Shown piece by piece: positions 7,129-13,920 of a stretch of DNA of 15,294 nucleotides (position 1 is its first letter; the number at the start of each line of letters is the position of its first letter). The position numbers and the translations under genes were made by a program. The notes under the pieces were generated by a model that did no database searches, was not told the DNA's origin, and was given only the letters and a program-made list of their open reading frames with translations. The DNA is from an uncultured Oscillospiraceae bacterium (GTDB lineage Bacteria > Bacillota > Clostridia > Oscillospirales > Ruminococcaceae): positions 1-15,294 of the forward strand of contig CAKSGA010000055.1 in NCBI GenBank assembly GCA_934454435.1, given 5' to 3'.

Positions 7129-7500
7129 TCAGAGCTCAGCGATAACTTCGACCTCGACCAGGGCGCCCTTGGGCAGGCTCAGGCCGCCGACGCAGGAGCG
7201 TGCGGGCTTGGTGGTGAAGTACTCGCCGTAAATGGCGTTGAAAGCAGCGAAGTCGTTGATATCGTGCAGGAAGCAGGTGGTCTTGACTACCTTTGCGAGG
7301 TCAGAACCAGCCTCGCAAAGCACTGCCCTGAGGTTCTCGCAGACCTGCCTGGACTGACCCTCGATACCGCCTTCAGCAAGGTTTCCGGTCGCAGGAACGA
7401 TTGCGATCTGACCGGAGGTGTAGACCATGTTTCCTACGATTTTTGCCTGGGTGTAGGGACCGATAGCTGCGGGAGCGTTGTTTGTGTGTACGTCTTTCAT
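7129..7500 (-). CDS. ridA: RidA-family enamine/imine deaminase
   Basis: A 123-residue member of the RidA/YER057c/UK114 family. It hydrolyses reactive 2-aminoacrylate and 2-aminocrotonate released by PLP enzymes, protecting other PLP enzymes from damage. Family marks are AAIGPYTQA near the start, YTSGQIAI, the Arg in TTKPARSCVGG (the carboxylate-binding Arg of active members), and the terminal VEVEVIAEL with its conserved Glu. The length is typical, so it should form the usual trimer. AAAGGAG (7508-7514) lies 7 nt before the ATG. It follows ilvA by 18 nt in the same transcript. That is functionally apt because IlvA generates the substrate enamines. Confidence 0.95.
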   Translation of the reverse strand: MKDVHTNNAPAAIGPYTQAKIVGNMVYTSGQIAIVPATGNLAEGGIEGQSRQVCENLRAVLCEAGSDLAKVVKTTCFLHDINDFAAFNAIYGEYFTTKPARSCVGGLSLPKGALVEVEVIAEL

Positions 7501-7518
7501 GTGAATTCTCCTTTGATG

Positions 7519-8712
7519 TTAGTCGATGATCTTGAAGCCCGCATTGGTGAGGGCTGACCTGATCTGTTCAAGGTGCTCGAAGTTCCTTGTTTCCATCTCT
7601 ATACGCAGGAAGCAGCCGTTTATGTCAGCGTTGCCTACGTGCTCATGATGAACGCCGACAACGTTGCCGCCGAGCTCTGCAATGATCTTGGAAACGCCGA
7701 GCAGCTGACCGGGCTTGTCCATCAGCTCGATGTTCAGCAGGGCAGTCCTGCCGGACTTTACAAGACCACGGTGGATAACTCTGGACAGGATAGTAACATC
7801 GATGTTACCGCCGGAAACAAGGCATACGACCTTCTTGCCCTTTACGGGGATCTTGTTGAACATGGTCGCTGCGACGGAAACGGCGCCTGCGCCCTCAGAA
7901 ATGAGCTTCTGCTGCTCGATGAGAGCCAGGATAGCGGCTGCGATCTCATCGTCAGTAACGGTAACGATCTCGTCAACATACTTGCTGCAGATGTCGAATG
8001 TGTGCTGACCGGGTTCCTTGACCTTTATACCGTCAGCGATGGTCGAAACATTATCAAGACGCTCGATCCTGCCATCTCTTACGGAGTTAAGCATGCTGGG
8101 AGCTCCCGCAGCCTGGACGCCGTAAACCTTGATGTTCGGGTTGAGCTGCTTGATGGTGAAAGCCACACCGGAGATAAGTCCGCCGCCGCCGATAGGAACA
8201 ACAACGGCGTCAACGTCGGGAAGCTGTTCCAGCACCTCAAGACCGATGGTGCCCTGACCTGCGATAACGTCCTCATCGTCAAACGGATGAATGAAGGTAT
8301 AGCCCTTTTCGTCACGCAGCTGAAGAGCCTTTGCGTAGGCATCATCGTAAACGCCTTCCACCAGGCAGACCTCGGCGCCGTAGGACTTCGTAGCCTCGAC
8401 CTTGGAGATAGGCGCACCGTCCGGCAGGCAGATAAGCGACTTGATACCCGCACGGGAAGCCGCAAGAGCAACGCCCTGTGCGTGGTTTCCTGCGGAGCAG
8501 GCGATAACGCCCTTTGCCTTTTCCTCAGCGCTGAGCTGTGAGATCTTGAAGTAAGCGCCCCTTACCTTGAACGAACCTGTGACCTGCAGGTTCTCGGTCT
8601 TGAGGTACACCTCGCAGTCCTTGCTGATCTTGGGAGCCTTGATAAGATCAGTTTCCCTGATTACTTCCTTGAGTACGTGCGAAGCCTTGTAAACCTTGTC
8701 TAATGTCAACAT
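7519..8712 (-). CDS. ilvA: Threonine ammonia-lyase (threonine deaminase) with ACT domain
   Basis: A 397-residue PLP enzyme converting L-threonine to 2-oxobutanoate and ammonia, the entry step to isoleucine. The PLP lysine is Lys49 in GSFKVRGAYFK. SAGNHAQG (73-80) and the phosphate-binding loop GGGGLISG (175-182) are present. Residues about 326-397 form a single ACT-like regulatory domain (LLNIELMDKPGQLLGVSKI). This is the roughly 400-residue form rather than the 500-residue E. coli IlvA with two regulatory modules. Sequence alone does not separate isoleucine-inhibited biosynthetic from catabolic roles, but the leader favours the biosynthetic one. The start ATG 8712 is 6 nt after AAGGAG (8719-8724). 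The frame is open further upstream, but that extension overlaps the leader terminator and is not coding. ridA follows in the same operon. Confidence 0.95.
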   Translation of the reverse strand: MLTLDKVYKASHVLKEVIRETDLIKAPKISKDCEVYLKTENLQVTGSFKVRGAYFKISQLSAEEKAKGVIACSAGNHAQGVALAASRAGIKSLICLPDGAPISKVEATKSYGAEVCLVEGVYDDAYAKALQLRDEKGYTFIHPFDDEDVIAGQGTIGLEVLEQLPDVDAVVVPIGGGGLISGVAFTIKQLNPNIKVYGVQAAGAPSMLNSVRDGRIERLDNVSTIADGIKVKEPGQHTFDICSKYVDEIVTVTDDEIAAAILALIEQQKLISEGAGAVSVAATMFNKIPVKGKKVVCLVSGGNIDVTILSRVIHRGLVKSGRTALLNIELMDKPGQLLGVSKIIAELGGNVVGVHHEHVGNADINGCFLRIEMETRNFEHLEQIRSALTNAGFKIID

Positions 8713-8790
8713 AAAAAACTCCTTCTGCCGTCTGGCATAATTTCCGCCGGTGTGCTTCCGGCTGTCCGGGTGCAGAGGAGCAGCAAAATT

Positions 8791-8820
8791 AAAAATACCC
8801 TCTTCCGGGTGGTAAGAGGG
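8791..8820 (-). terminator. Attenuator terminator in the ilvA leader
   Basis: On the minus strand, CCCTCTT (8820-8814) pairs with AAGAGGG (8804-8798) across a 9-nt loop that can add two more C-G pairs. TATTTTTAATTTT follows. It lies 79 nt upstream of the ilvA start, between promoter and gene, so it must be controlled for the gene to be expressed. Confidence 0.85.
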
Positions 8821-9077
8821 CATAGTATTAAGCCATAATCAGCCTCTGTACATCCATCAATGCACTTCCCTTTAACGGTGGAAATCCGTACGAACTTACC
8901 AACGGGACCTGTCATAAACGGTAACGTGTTCAGTTCGTCTGCTACGGGCGGATCGTATACGAGCGCTTTACTGCCTTGCACCAGACGGCAGCTCTCTGAA
9001 AAAGTCGGCTTCGGATACGGCGAAAACGCACCCATCAACGCATTTATTGATCTGCTATACGAATTATATCTCCGTAC
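8821..9077 (-). promoter_or_regulatory. Probable T-box leader of ilvA
   Basis: The 365-nt leader between promoter and ilvA has marks of a tRNA-sensing T-box. On the minus strand an AGAGAG segment (8996-8991) leads into a hairpin, CTGCC (8991-8987) with GGCAG (8975-8971). Its loop contains TGGTGCAA, matching the GNUG distal loop of stem I. An F-box-like CCGTTA occurs at 8878-8873. A GTAT/ATAC helix places an ATC triplet (8953-8951) where the specifier codon would sit, which fits isoleucine and ilvA. A terminator follows. The canonical T-box sequence (AGGGTGGNACCGCG) is not apparent, which is the main doubt. The attenuator layout is well supported; the class is likely but not certain. Confidence 0.55.
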
Positions 9078-9083
9078 AAGAGA

Positions 9084-9112
9084 ATTATACACCCTTGATC
9101 AGATTTTGTCAA
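9084..9112 (-). promoter_or_regulatory. ilvA-ridA promoter, perfect consensus
   Basis: On the minus strand, TTGACA (9107-9112) and TATAAT (9084-9089) with a 17-bp spacer. Start near 9077. The remaining sequence up to the MATE gene (9113-9222) shows no gene and no convincing terminator. Confidence 0.85.
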
Positions 9113-9222
9113 GTGTTTTTTTCTAAAAACTGATGTGAAAAGCAAAACGGGCAGGGTGCACCAGGTTCCGGGAAAGACGGCAAAGACGATGCGCACTGCA
9201 CATTTTTTTCGCATGGGGCTTT

Positions 9223-10572
9223 TCAGAGGCGACCTTCAGATATTTTTGCGTGACTGACAGCCTTTCGCCAGATCACGAAAGATATAACGGCGGTCAGGAC
9301 TTCGGTTATCCAGAATGCGTGCCAGACTCCGTCCGGACCTGCCGTACGGCTCAGCAGGAACGCAGCGGGTACGATTATCACAATGTACCTGCACAGCGAT
9401 ATCATCAGCGAGGGAACACCCTTGCCGAGCCCCTCCAGCGCTCCGGAGGACGTAACGGACACCGCCGAAACGATGAACCCGGCGCTTATCACCCGCAGCG
9501 CATATTCTCCGGTGATTATCGCCTGCGGGTCGTTGGTGAACAGTCCAATGAGCTCCCGGGGGAACGCAAGGCAGAGCACCGTTCCTATCGTCATGATGAT
9601 AACGCAGATGAGCAGTACAAGCCTGTAAAGCTGGCTGACCCTGCGGTATTCCCCGGCGCCGTAGTTGTAGCCGACCAGCGGGCGCATTCCCTGTATCATG
9701 CCGTTTGCGGTGAGGTACAGGAACGTCTGTAGCTTGTAGTAAATGCCAAGTGTGAGGATATAGACCTCCGAGAAAGCCGCTAGTATCGCATTCAGTGCTG
9801 AAATGAGCAGCGAGGGCAGGGCGAGGTTCAGTATTGCCGGGATACCTATGGAGTACAGCCGGGTTGCGGTCCTGCGGTCCGGAAGCAAAAATTCCGGACG
9901 GATACGAACGCCGATGGATCTGCGAAGATAAACGATGATATAGACGCTCAGCAGCACTGTCTGACCAATGCCGGAAGCGAGAGCGGCGCCCTCTATCCCC
10001 ATTTCGGGGAAGCCTATGCCGAAGATCATCAGCGGGTCGAGGATAATATTCGTGATACACCCGGCGAGGAGCGCCAGCATTGAAATTTTCATTCTGCCGA
10101 CCGCCTGGAAGATCTTCTCCGCCGCCATGCCCAGGTTTATGATAATCGTGAACGAGAACGCTATGGTGGAGTATCTCACGCCGAGGTCGATGACGTTCTG
10201 CGAGGAGGTGAACATTCCGAGGAATGCCGGCATTATCAGCAGGCTTGCCGCAGTGAGAACTACGCTGTGTACCACAGCGAAGAACATTCCCTGGGACGCC
10301 GCACGGTCTGCCTTTTCGTGCTCGCCGGCGCCGTTGAAGAACGCTATCACCGCATTGATCCCTACGCCGAAGCCTATGCCAACGGCGTTTATCAGGTTCT
10401 GCACCGGGAACACCAGCGACAGCGCCGTCATAGCGTCGTCGCTTATTTTGGCAACGAAGTAGCTGTCTACTATATTGTAGAGCGAGTTGACCAGCATGGA
10501 AACGACCATCGGCAGCGCCATGGACATCAGCAGCGGAAAAACGGGCTTGTCTTTCATAAAGGTATCGTTCAT
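9223..10572 (-). CDS. MATE-family multidrug/toxin efflux transporter
   Basis: A 449-residue polytopic membrane protein with about 12 hydrophobic helices in two homologous halves, the layout of MATE cation antiporters. Family-like features are the start KPVFPLLMSMALPMVVSMLV with LYNIVDSYFV, the loop AVGRMKISMLALLAGCITNI with NIILDPLMIFG at the end of the first half, and GMIQGMRPLVGYNYGAGEY in the second half. It is closest in look to the MepA/DinF-type group; the exported substrate and coupling ion cannot be told. ATG 10572 is preceded by two GGAGGTC copies with 4 and 12 nt spacing from their GGAGG cores. Other in-frame starts upstream overlap the leader hairpin. It has its own promoter and a terminator-bearing leader, and lies upstream of and co-directional with ilvA. 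Confidence 0.93.
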   Translation of the reverse strand: MNDTFMKDKPVFPLLMSMALPMVVSMLVNSLYNIVDSYFVAKISDDAMTALSLVFPVQNLINAVGIGFGVGINAVIAFFNGAGEHEKADRAASQGMFFAVVHSVVLTAASLLIMPAFLGMFTSSQNVIDLGVRYSTIAFSFTIIINLGMAAEKIFQAVGRMKISMLALLAGCITNIILDPLMIFGIGFPEMGIEGAALASGIGQTVLLSVYIIVYLRRSIGVRIRPEFLLPDRRTATRLYSIGIPAILNLALPSLLISALNAILAAFSEVYILTLGIYYKLQTFLYLTANGMIQGMRPLVGYNYGAGEYRRVSQLYRLVLLICVIIMTIGTVLCLAFPRELIGLFTNDPQAIITGEYALRVISAGFIVSAVSVTSSGALEGLGKGVPSLMISLCRYIVIIVPAAFLLSRTAGPDGVWHAFWITEVLTAVISFVIWRKAVSHAKISEGRL

Positions 10573-10596
10573 TTGACCTCCAGACCTCCGGACAGT

Positions 10597-10628
10597 AAAA
10601 AGCCACACGACCTATTTGTCGTGTGGCT
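10597..10628 (-). terminator. Intrinsic terminator inside the MATE gene leader
   Basis: On the minus strand, AGCCACACGAC (10628-10618) and GTCGTGTGGCT (10611-10601) form a perfect 11-bp stem with a 6-nt loop, followed by five Ts. It lies about 40 nt after the predicted start and 25 nt before the ATG. It could attenuate the transporter gene, or end short transcripts from this promoter. Confidence 0.75.
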
Positions 10629-10676
10629 AAAAGATGATCAGATCCGGAAAAATCCACATAATGATTTTACTGTACG

Positions 10677-10705
10677 ATTATAGCACAAATCTGCGGGTCT
10701 GTCAA
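10677..10705 (-). promoter_or_regulatory. MATE gene promoter, perfect consensus
   Basis: On the minus strand, TTGACA (10700-10705) and TATAAT (10677-10682), 17-bp spacer, with an upstream TG (TGCTATAAT). Start near 10670. The stretch 10706-10800 to its right holds no gene or strong structure that I can see. Confidence 0.85.
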
Positions 10706-10800
10706 GTCTGATCTCTAAAGTACGCTGCGGGTATACCAGAATGACGTGATCTTCATTATAATGTGAATGTCAGGCGTATCAGCTCCTGGCATTTCTGCTT

Positions 10801-10838
10801 AAAGTATCACCGTTCCTGACCCGGGGCGGTGATGCTTT
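10801..10838. terminator. Hairpin downstream of the small RDAC-like gene
   Basis: AAAGTATCACCG (10801-10812) and CGGTGATGCTTT (10827-10838) form a 12-bp stem with one G-U pair when read on the plus strand, and with one C-A mismatch on the minus strand. It lies just past the stop of the minus-strand small gene, where a terminator is expected, but only three Ts follow on that strand. Confidence 0.45.
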
Positions 10839-10840
10839 GT

Positions 10841-11062
10841 TTACATGGTGTAAAATCTCAGACCGTCCGCCGAGAATTTAAGAGAGATCCCCCGACCGCC
10901 GAAATACTGCGTGAGATACTCGTGGAGCTCCGGGCTGCTGCTAGTCATGCTGAAATTCTGCCCGCCGCAGGAGTCACGGTAATGGAGCTCTGTGGAGAAA
11001 CGCTCTGCGACCTGCTTTTTGAGCTCGGTCATTTCTGCTGATGAAATTACTCTTCGTGCCAT
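10841..11062 (-). CDS. Small protein resembling RDAC-motif family
   Basis: A 73-residue soluble protein. It has a good promoter (10-plus-35 elements at 11148-11176) and an AGGAGG (11067-11072) 4 nt before the ATG, so it is very likely a real gene. An N-terminal helix (SAEMTELKKQVAERFS) is followed by LHYRDSCGGQNFSM and a C-terminal segment ending in GISLKFSADGLRFYTM. The RDSCG segment and overall layout recall short clostridial proteins named for an RDAC motif, from memory and not from a search. Their function is unknown to me. The overlapping plus-strand frame is a shadow with no ribosome binding site. Monocistronic and divergent from hemA. Confidence 0.75.
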   Translation of the reverse strand: MARRVISSAEMTELKKQVAERFSTELHYRDSCGGQNFSMTSSSPELHEYLTQYFGGRGISLKFSADGLRFYTM

Positions 11063-11147
11063 TTTGCCTCCTATGTATTGTAAAACTGTTGATGGTCAGT
11101 GTGGTCGTTTTCTATAATCATATTAAACCTATCAAAACCATATGTAT

Positions 11148-11176
11148 AATATACACCATTTCCAGACGTTTGTCAA
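11148..11176 (-). promoter_or_regulatory. Promoter of the small RDAC-like gene
   Basis: On the minus strand, TTGACA (11171-11176) and TATATT (11148-11153) with a 17-bp spacer. Start near 11141, leaving a leader of about 79 nt. It stands back to back with the hemA promoter, 58 bp between the two -35 elements. Confidence 0.75.
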
Positions 11177-11228
11177 GAGCATTTTGAAAAAAGATACTCA
11201 GATTATTCTGAAAACTGTTTTTGGGTGC

Positions 11229-11283
11229 GACCTATTGACAATTTCCGGCGGGTGTGATATAATACATATTGATTCAGTAGGTC
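11229..11283. repeat. Inverted repeat bracketing the hemA promoter
   Basis: GACCTATTGA (11229-11238) and TCAGTAGGTC (11274-11283) are inverted copies with 9 of 10 matching. The left arm covers the start of the -35 element and the right arm lies just after the predicted transcription start. The arms are 45 bp apart, and only the right arm is transcribed, so this is more likely a protein-binding operator pair than an RNA hairpin. Could be chance. Confidence 0.4.
11235..11263 (+). promoter_or_regulatory. hemA operon promoter, perfect consensus
   Basis: TTGACA (11235-11240) and TATAAT (11258-11263) with a 17-bp spacer and an upstream TG. Start near 11270, so the leader is only about 59 nt, too short for a cobalamin riboswitch. 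Confidence 0.85.
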
Positions 11284-11328
11284 AAGTGAGTATTACATAA
11301 AAAGTCAGAAAGAACGGAGCAGGATACT

Positions 11329-12444
11329 TTGGACAGCTTTGTATGTGTGAGCATAAATTATAAACGCTGCGGCGAGGAGATACGTGGAAAATTCACCCCC
11401 GTGCAGGATAAGAGGGAGGAGTTCGTTACCTCTCATGCGGAGTACAGTCCGGTGCTTCTCTGCACCTGCTGCCGGACAGAGCTGTACATGTCCGGCAACT
11501 CAGATACGGCGGTAAGGCTGCTTGCGGAGCTCGCAGAAAGCTCCGACGGCGAGGTGCGCAGGTATGCGATGATATATGACGGCGAGGGCGCTGTGCGGCA
11601 CCTGTTCAGGGTCGCCTGCGGTATCGACTCTGCGATAGTGGGGGAGGACGAAGTACTGGGTCAGCTGAAGAATGCCTACGCCTTTTCCGGCGGGCTTATC
11701 CGCCTTTCCGACCGAACCAACATGATATTTCAGGGCGCAGCGGCTTCAGCAAAGCGCATCAAGACGGAAACGGCGATCTCCCGCACGTCAGTTTCACATG
11801 CCACGCTTGCGGCAAAGCTGGCGGCGCATTTCGTGCCGGACCCCAAGGTCATGCTGATAGGCGCCAGCGGCAGCACCGGGACAAGTCTGCTGAAAAACCT
11901 GCTCTCCTACCGCAGAGTTGCGGTCCTTGCCACCATGCGGTCCCACAGCGGGAGCACCGTGATACTCCCGGACAGCCCGCAGCTCACGGTCATACCTTAT
12001 GAGGAGCGTTACACGCATATCCCGGAGTGCGACTGCGTCATATCTGCCACCACAAGCCCGCATACCGTCATTTCTGCGGAGGGATTTGCATCCGCCGGCA
12101 GGCCGCAGCTTTTCATTGACCTTGCGGTTCCCCGTGATATCGACCCCGCCGTTGCGGAGCTCCCCGGCGTTACGCTATACAGCGTGGACCATTTCCGGGA
12201 GCTCGCTGCAGATAACGACCAGCTCAAGCAGAACAGCATCGAGCAGGCTCAGCAGATGATCACCGAGGATATCGGCGAGCTGAAAAAGGCGCTGCTCATG
12301 CATGATATACTGCCGGAAATAAAAAGCTCCGGCGTGATCGCTTCAATGACCGGGGAGGAGCTTTTCTATAAGCTGCGTGCGGGTCTGGATTACGCTTCGT
12401 TCAGCGCTGTTGCGCAGGCGGTAAGGGAACTGGGAGGTAGATGA
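11329..12444 (+). CDS. hemA: Glutamyl-tRNA reductase
   Basis: A 371-residue NADPH-dependent enzyme that reduces glutamyl-tRNA(Glu) to glutamate-1-semialdehyde, the first step of C5-pathway tetrapyrrole synthesis. The catalytic motif is CTCCRTELY, where Cys47 matches the active-site Cys of STCNRTE and the usual Asn is replaced by Cys48. ACGIDSAIVGEDEVLGQLKN matches the SGLDS..GE..ILGQ region. MLIGASGSTG starts the NADPH-binding domain, and LFIDLAVPRDIDPAV is conserved. The C-terminal dimerisation part is shorter than in the roughly 420-residue E. coli enzyme. The start is a TTG with GGAG (11316-11319) 9 nt upstream and AGGA closer; there is no in-frame ATG near. It leads an operon of four visible genes, the next starting 1 nt after its stop. 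Confidence 0.93.
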   Translation: MDSFVCVSINYKRCGEEIRGKFTPVQDKREEFVTSHAEYSPVLLCTCCRTELYMSGNSDTAVRLLAELAESSDGEVRRYAMIYDGEGAVRHLFRVACGIDSAIVGEDEVLGQLKNAYAFSGGLIRLSDRTNMIFQGAAASAKRIKTETAISRTSVSHATLAAKLAAHFVPDPKVMLIGASGSTGTSLLKNLLSYRRVAVLATMRSHSGSTVILPDSPQLTVIPYEERYTHIPECDCVISATTSPHTVISAEGFASAGRPQLFIDLAVPRDIDPAVAELPGVTLYSVDHFRELAADNDQLKQNSIEQAQQMITEDIGELKKALLMHDILPEIKSSGVIASMTGEELFYKLRAGLDYASFSAVAQAVRELGGR

Positions 12445-12445
12445 A

Positions 12446-13063
12446 ATGCCGTATTTTCCTTTCTTTGCGGATATTTCAGGGCGGCGCTGTCTGATAGTCG
12501 GCGGCGGTAGGGTAGCGCTCCACAAGATAAGAAAGCTGCTGCCATTTTCCCCGGAGATACACGTTGTCGCCTCCGTTATTTCCCGGGAAATAACGGATAT
12601 TCCGGGCGTGGCGGCAGTTCAGCGTGAGTTCCGTGACAGCGACCTTGAGGGTATGTGCTTCGTCATTGCAGCCACCGACCGCCGTGAGGTCAACGCCCAC
12701 GTGGCGGAGCTCTGCCGGAGCTCCGGAATTCCCGTGAACGCTGTTGACGATCCGGAGAACTGCACGTTCTTCTTCCCTGCACTGGCGCAGCGTGGGGATA
12801 TGACCGTGGGAATTTCCACCGCCGGGAAAAGTCCGCTCATCGCTGCGGAACTCCGGTGCCAGGCTGAAAAGCTGCTCACGCCGGAAATGGCGGAGATATG
12901 TTCCCTCATGGGCTTTATCAGACCCTATGTGCGCAGAAAATTCCCGGAGGAGGGTCAGCGGGCAAAGGCAATGGCGGCAGCTCTTGAATTCTGCACTACC
13001 GGGGACTTGCCGGACGAAGAAGCGCTTCTGGCGTTCATTGACGGAATGGAGGTCACTGTATGA
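12446..13063 (+). CDS. Precorrin-2 dehydrogenase / siroheme synthase, CysG N-terminal type
   Basis: A 205-residue NAD-dependent enzyme oxidising precorrin-2 to sirohydrochlorin. Relatives such as Met8p and the CysG N-terminal module can also insert iron to give siroheme; whether this one chelates is not clear. It starts with FADISGRRCLIVGGGRVALHKIRKL in two parts: the GGGRVA nucleotide loop (19-24) and the following helix. It then has FVIAATDRREVN, NAVDDPENCTFFFPA (Asp101/Asp102, one matching the catalytic Asp of CysG) and GISTAGKSPLIA. The C-terminal helical part is present. GGGAGGT (12432-12438) precedes the ATG by 7 nt. It shares a 4-nt ATGA overlap with hemC. The methyltransferase module that is fused to this domain in enteric CysG is encoded separately two genes downstream. 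Confidence 0.92.
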   Translation: MPYFPFFADISGRRCLIVGGGRVALHKIRKLLPFSPEIHVVASVISREITDIPGVAAVQREFRDSDLEGMCFVIAATDRREVNAHVAELCRSSGIPVNAVDDPENCTFFFPALAQRGDMTVGISTAGKSPLIAAELRCQAEKLLTPEMAEICSLMGFIRPYVRRKFPEEGQRAKAMAAALEFCTTGDLPDEEALLAFIDGMEVTV

Positions 13064-13920
13064 CCGTGAGGATAGGGACCCGCCGCAGCAGGCTTGCGCT
13101 GGCGCAGACCGCAATGGTGTCATCAGCGCTGAAAGGGTGCTTTCCGGAGCTCACAGTGGAGCTTGTGGAGATAGTCACCCACGGTGACCGGGTTTTGGAT
13201 AAGCCGCTGGACAGGATAGGCGGCAAGGGCGTGTTCGTTGAGGAGATAGAGCAGGCACTTCGTGCCGGGGAGATCGACATGGCGGTGCACAGTGCAAAGG
13301 ACCTCCCGGTGCAGCTCGGCGAGGGACTTGAGATATCCGGAGTGCTTCCCCGGGGCGACAGCCGGGACATGCTGATAACCCGCAGCGGCGAAATGCCGGA
13401 GAGCGGAGCGGTATTCACAGTCGGCACAGGCAGCCTGCGCCGCAGGAGGAATTTCACGGCGCTGTACCCGAACGCCGTATTCCGTGATATCCGTGGGAAT
13501 GTCGATACAAGGCTGCGCAGGCTGGCTGACGGGGAGTATGACGGGATAGTCCTCTGCTGTGCGGGAATAAAGCGCCTGGGGCTTTCCCTGCCGGGATTTT
13601 CCGTGAGGGAATTCGGCTGCCGGGAGTTCATACCTGCCCCTTGTCAGGGCATAATTGCGGTGGAGTGCGCTGCCGGATCCGGTGCGGCTGAGCTCGCCCG
13701 GGGCATCTCCGACCCGGAAACGGCGCTGTGTTTTGCGGCGGAGCGTGAGATAATAGCCGCCCTGGGCGCCGACTGCACGGTCCCGGTAGGGGCGTTCACC
13801 GAAATACACGGCGGGACTATGGACATAGTGATCTCCGGCAGTACCGGAAAGACAGTCACCGGAAGCTGTGTGCCGGAGGATCATTCACAGAAAATAAAGG
13901 AGATGACCGCCGGGCTATGA
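13060..13920 (+). CDS. hemC: Porphobilinogen deaminase (hydroxymethylbilane synthase)
   Basis: A 286-residue enzyme joining four porphobilinogen units into hydroxymethylbilane. VRIGTRRSRLALAQT opens the protein. MAVHSAKDLP contains the catalytic Asp81. GTGSLRRRR and RGNVDTRLRRL carry the arginines that hold the growing chain. LGADCTVPVGAF contains Cys239, the attachment point of the dipyrromethane cofactor. It is slightly shorter than the usual 305-315 residues, with the loss in the C-terminal domain after the cofactor loop. GGAGGT (13048-13053) lies 6 nt before the ATG. It overlaps both neighbours by 4 nt (ATGA), implying translational coupling. Confidence 0.96.
   Translation: MTVRIGTRRSRLALAQTAMVSSALKGCFPELTVELVEIVTHGDRVLDKPLDRIGGKGVFVEEIEQALRAGEIDMAVHSAKDLPVQLGEGLEISGVLPRGDSRDMLITRSGEMPESGAVFTVGTGSLRRRRNFTALYPNAVFRDIRGNVDTRLRRLADGEYDGIVLCCAGIKRLGLSLPGFSVREFGCREFIPAPCQGIIAVECAAGSGAAELARGISDPETALCFAAEREIIAALGADCTVPVGAFTEIHGGTMDIVISGSTGKTVTGSCVPEDHSQKIKEMTAGL

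Noticed and set aside
8713..8823. An N-terminal extension of ilvA of 37 codons.
   Set aside because: It would start inside the leader terminator; AAGGAG sits 6 nt before the downstream ATG, and family members begin there.
8873..8935. Plus-strand ACGGTGGAAATCCG followed by a GGGACCTGTCATAA stretch, reminiscent of a cobalamin riboswitch core.
   Set aside because: The rest of the cobalamin consensus is missing, no plus-strand gene follows, and the promoter and terminator at both ends of this region read the minus strand.
8706..9092. A minus-strand frame open for 128 codons through the whole ilvA leader, with a Leu/Ile-rich end.
   Set aside because: No ribosome binding site, it spans the attenuator structures and terminator, and the hydrophobic run comes from the T-rich terminator tail. 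It is not a leader peptide I can support.
9089..9122. A plus-strand hairpin (CTTGA/TCAAG) followed by seven Ts, like a terminator.
   Set aside because: It has only five paired bases plus a bulge, no plus-strand gene ends here, and it coincides with the perfect -35 of the ilvA promoter.
9126..9222. Possible terminator for the MATE gene (short GC palindromes such as GGTGCACC).
   Set aside because: No stem of useful length is followed by a T run on the minus strand.
9236..10657. A 473-codon minus-strand frame in another phase over the MATE gene.
   Set aside because: Its product is Arg/Gly/His-rich without hydrophobic helices, whereas the overlapping frame encodes a clear 12-helix transporter. 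It is a GC-driven shadow.
10829..11041. A 70-codon plus-strand frame opposite the small RDAC-like gene.
   Set aside because: The minus strand has the promoter and the AGGAGG site; the plus frame has neither.
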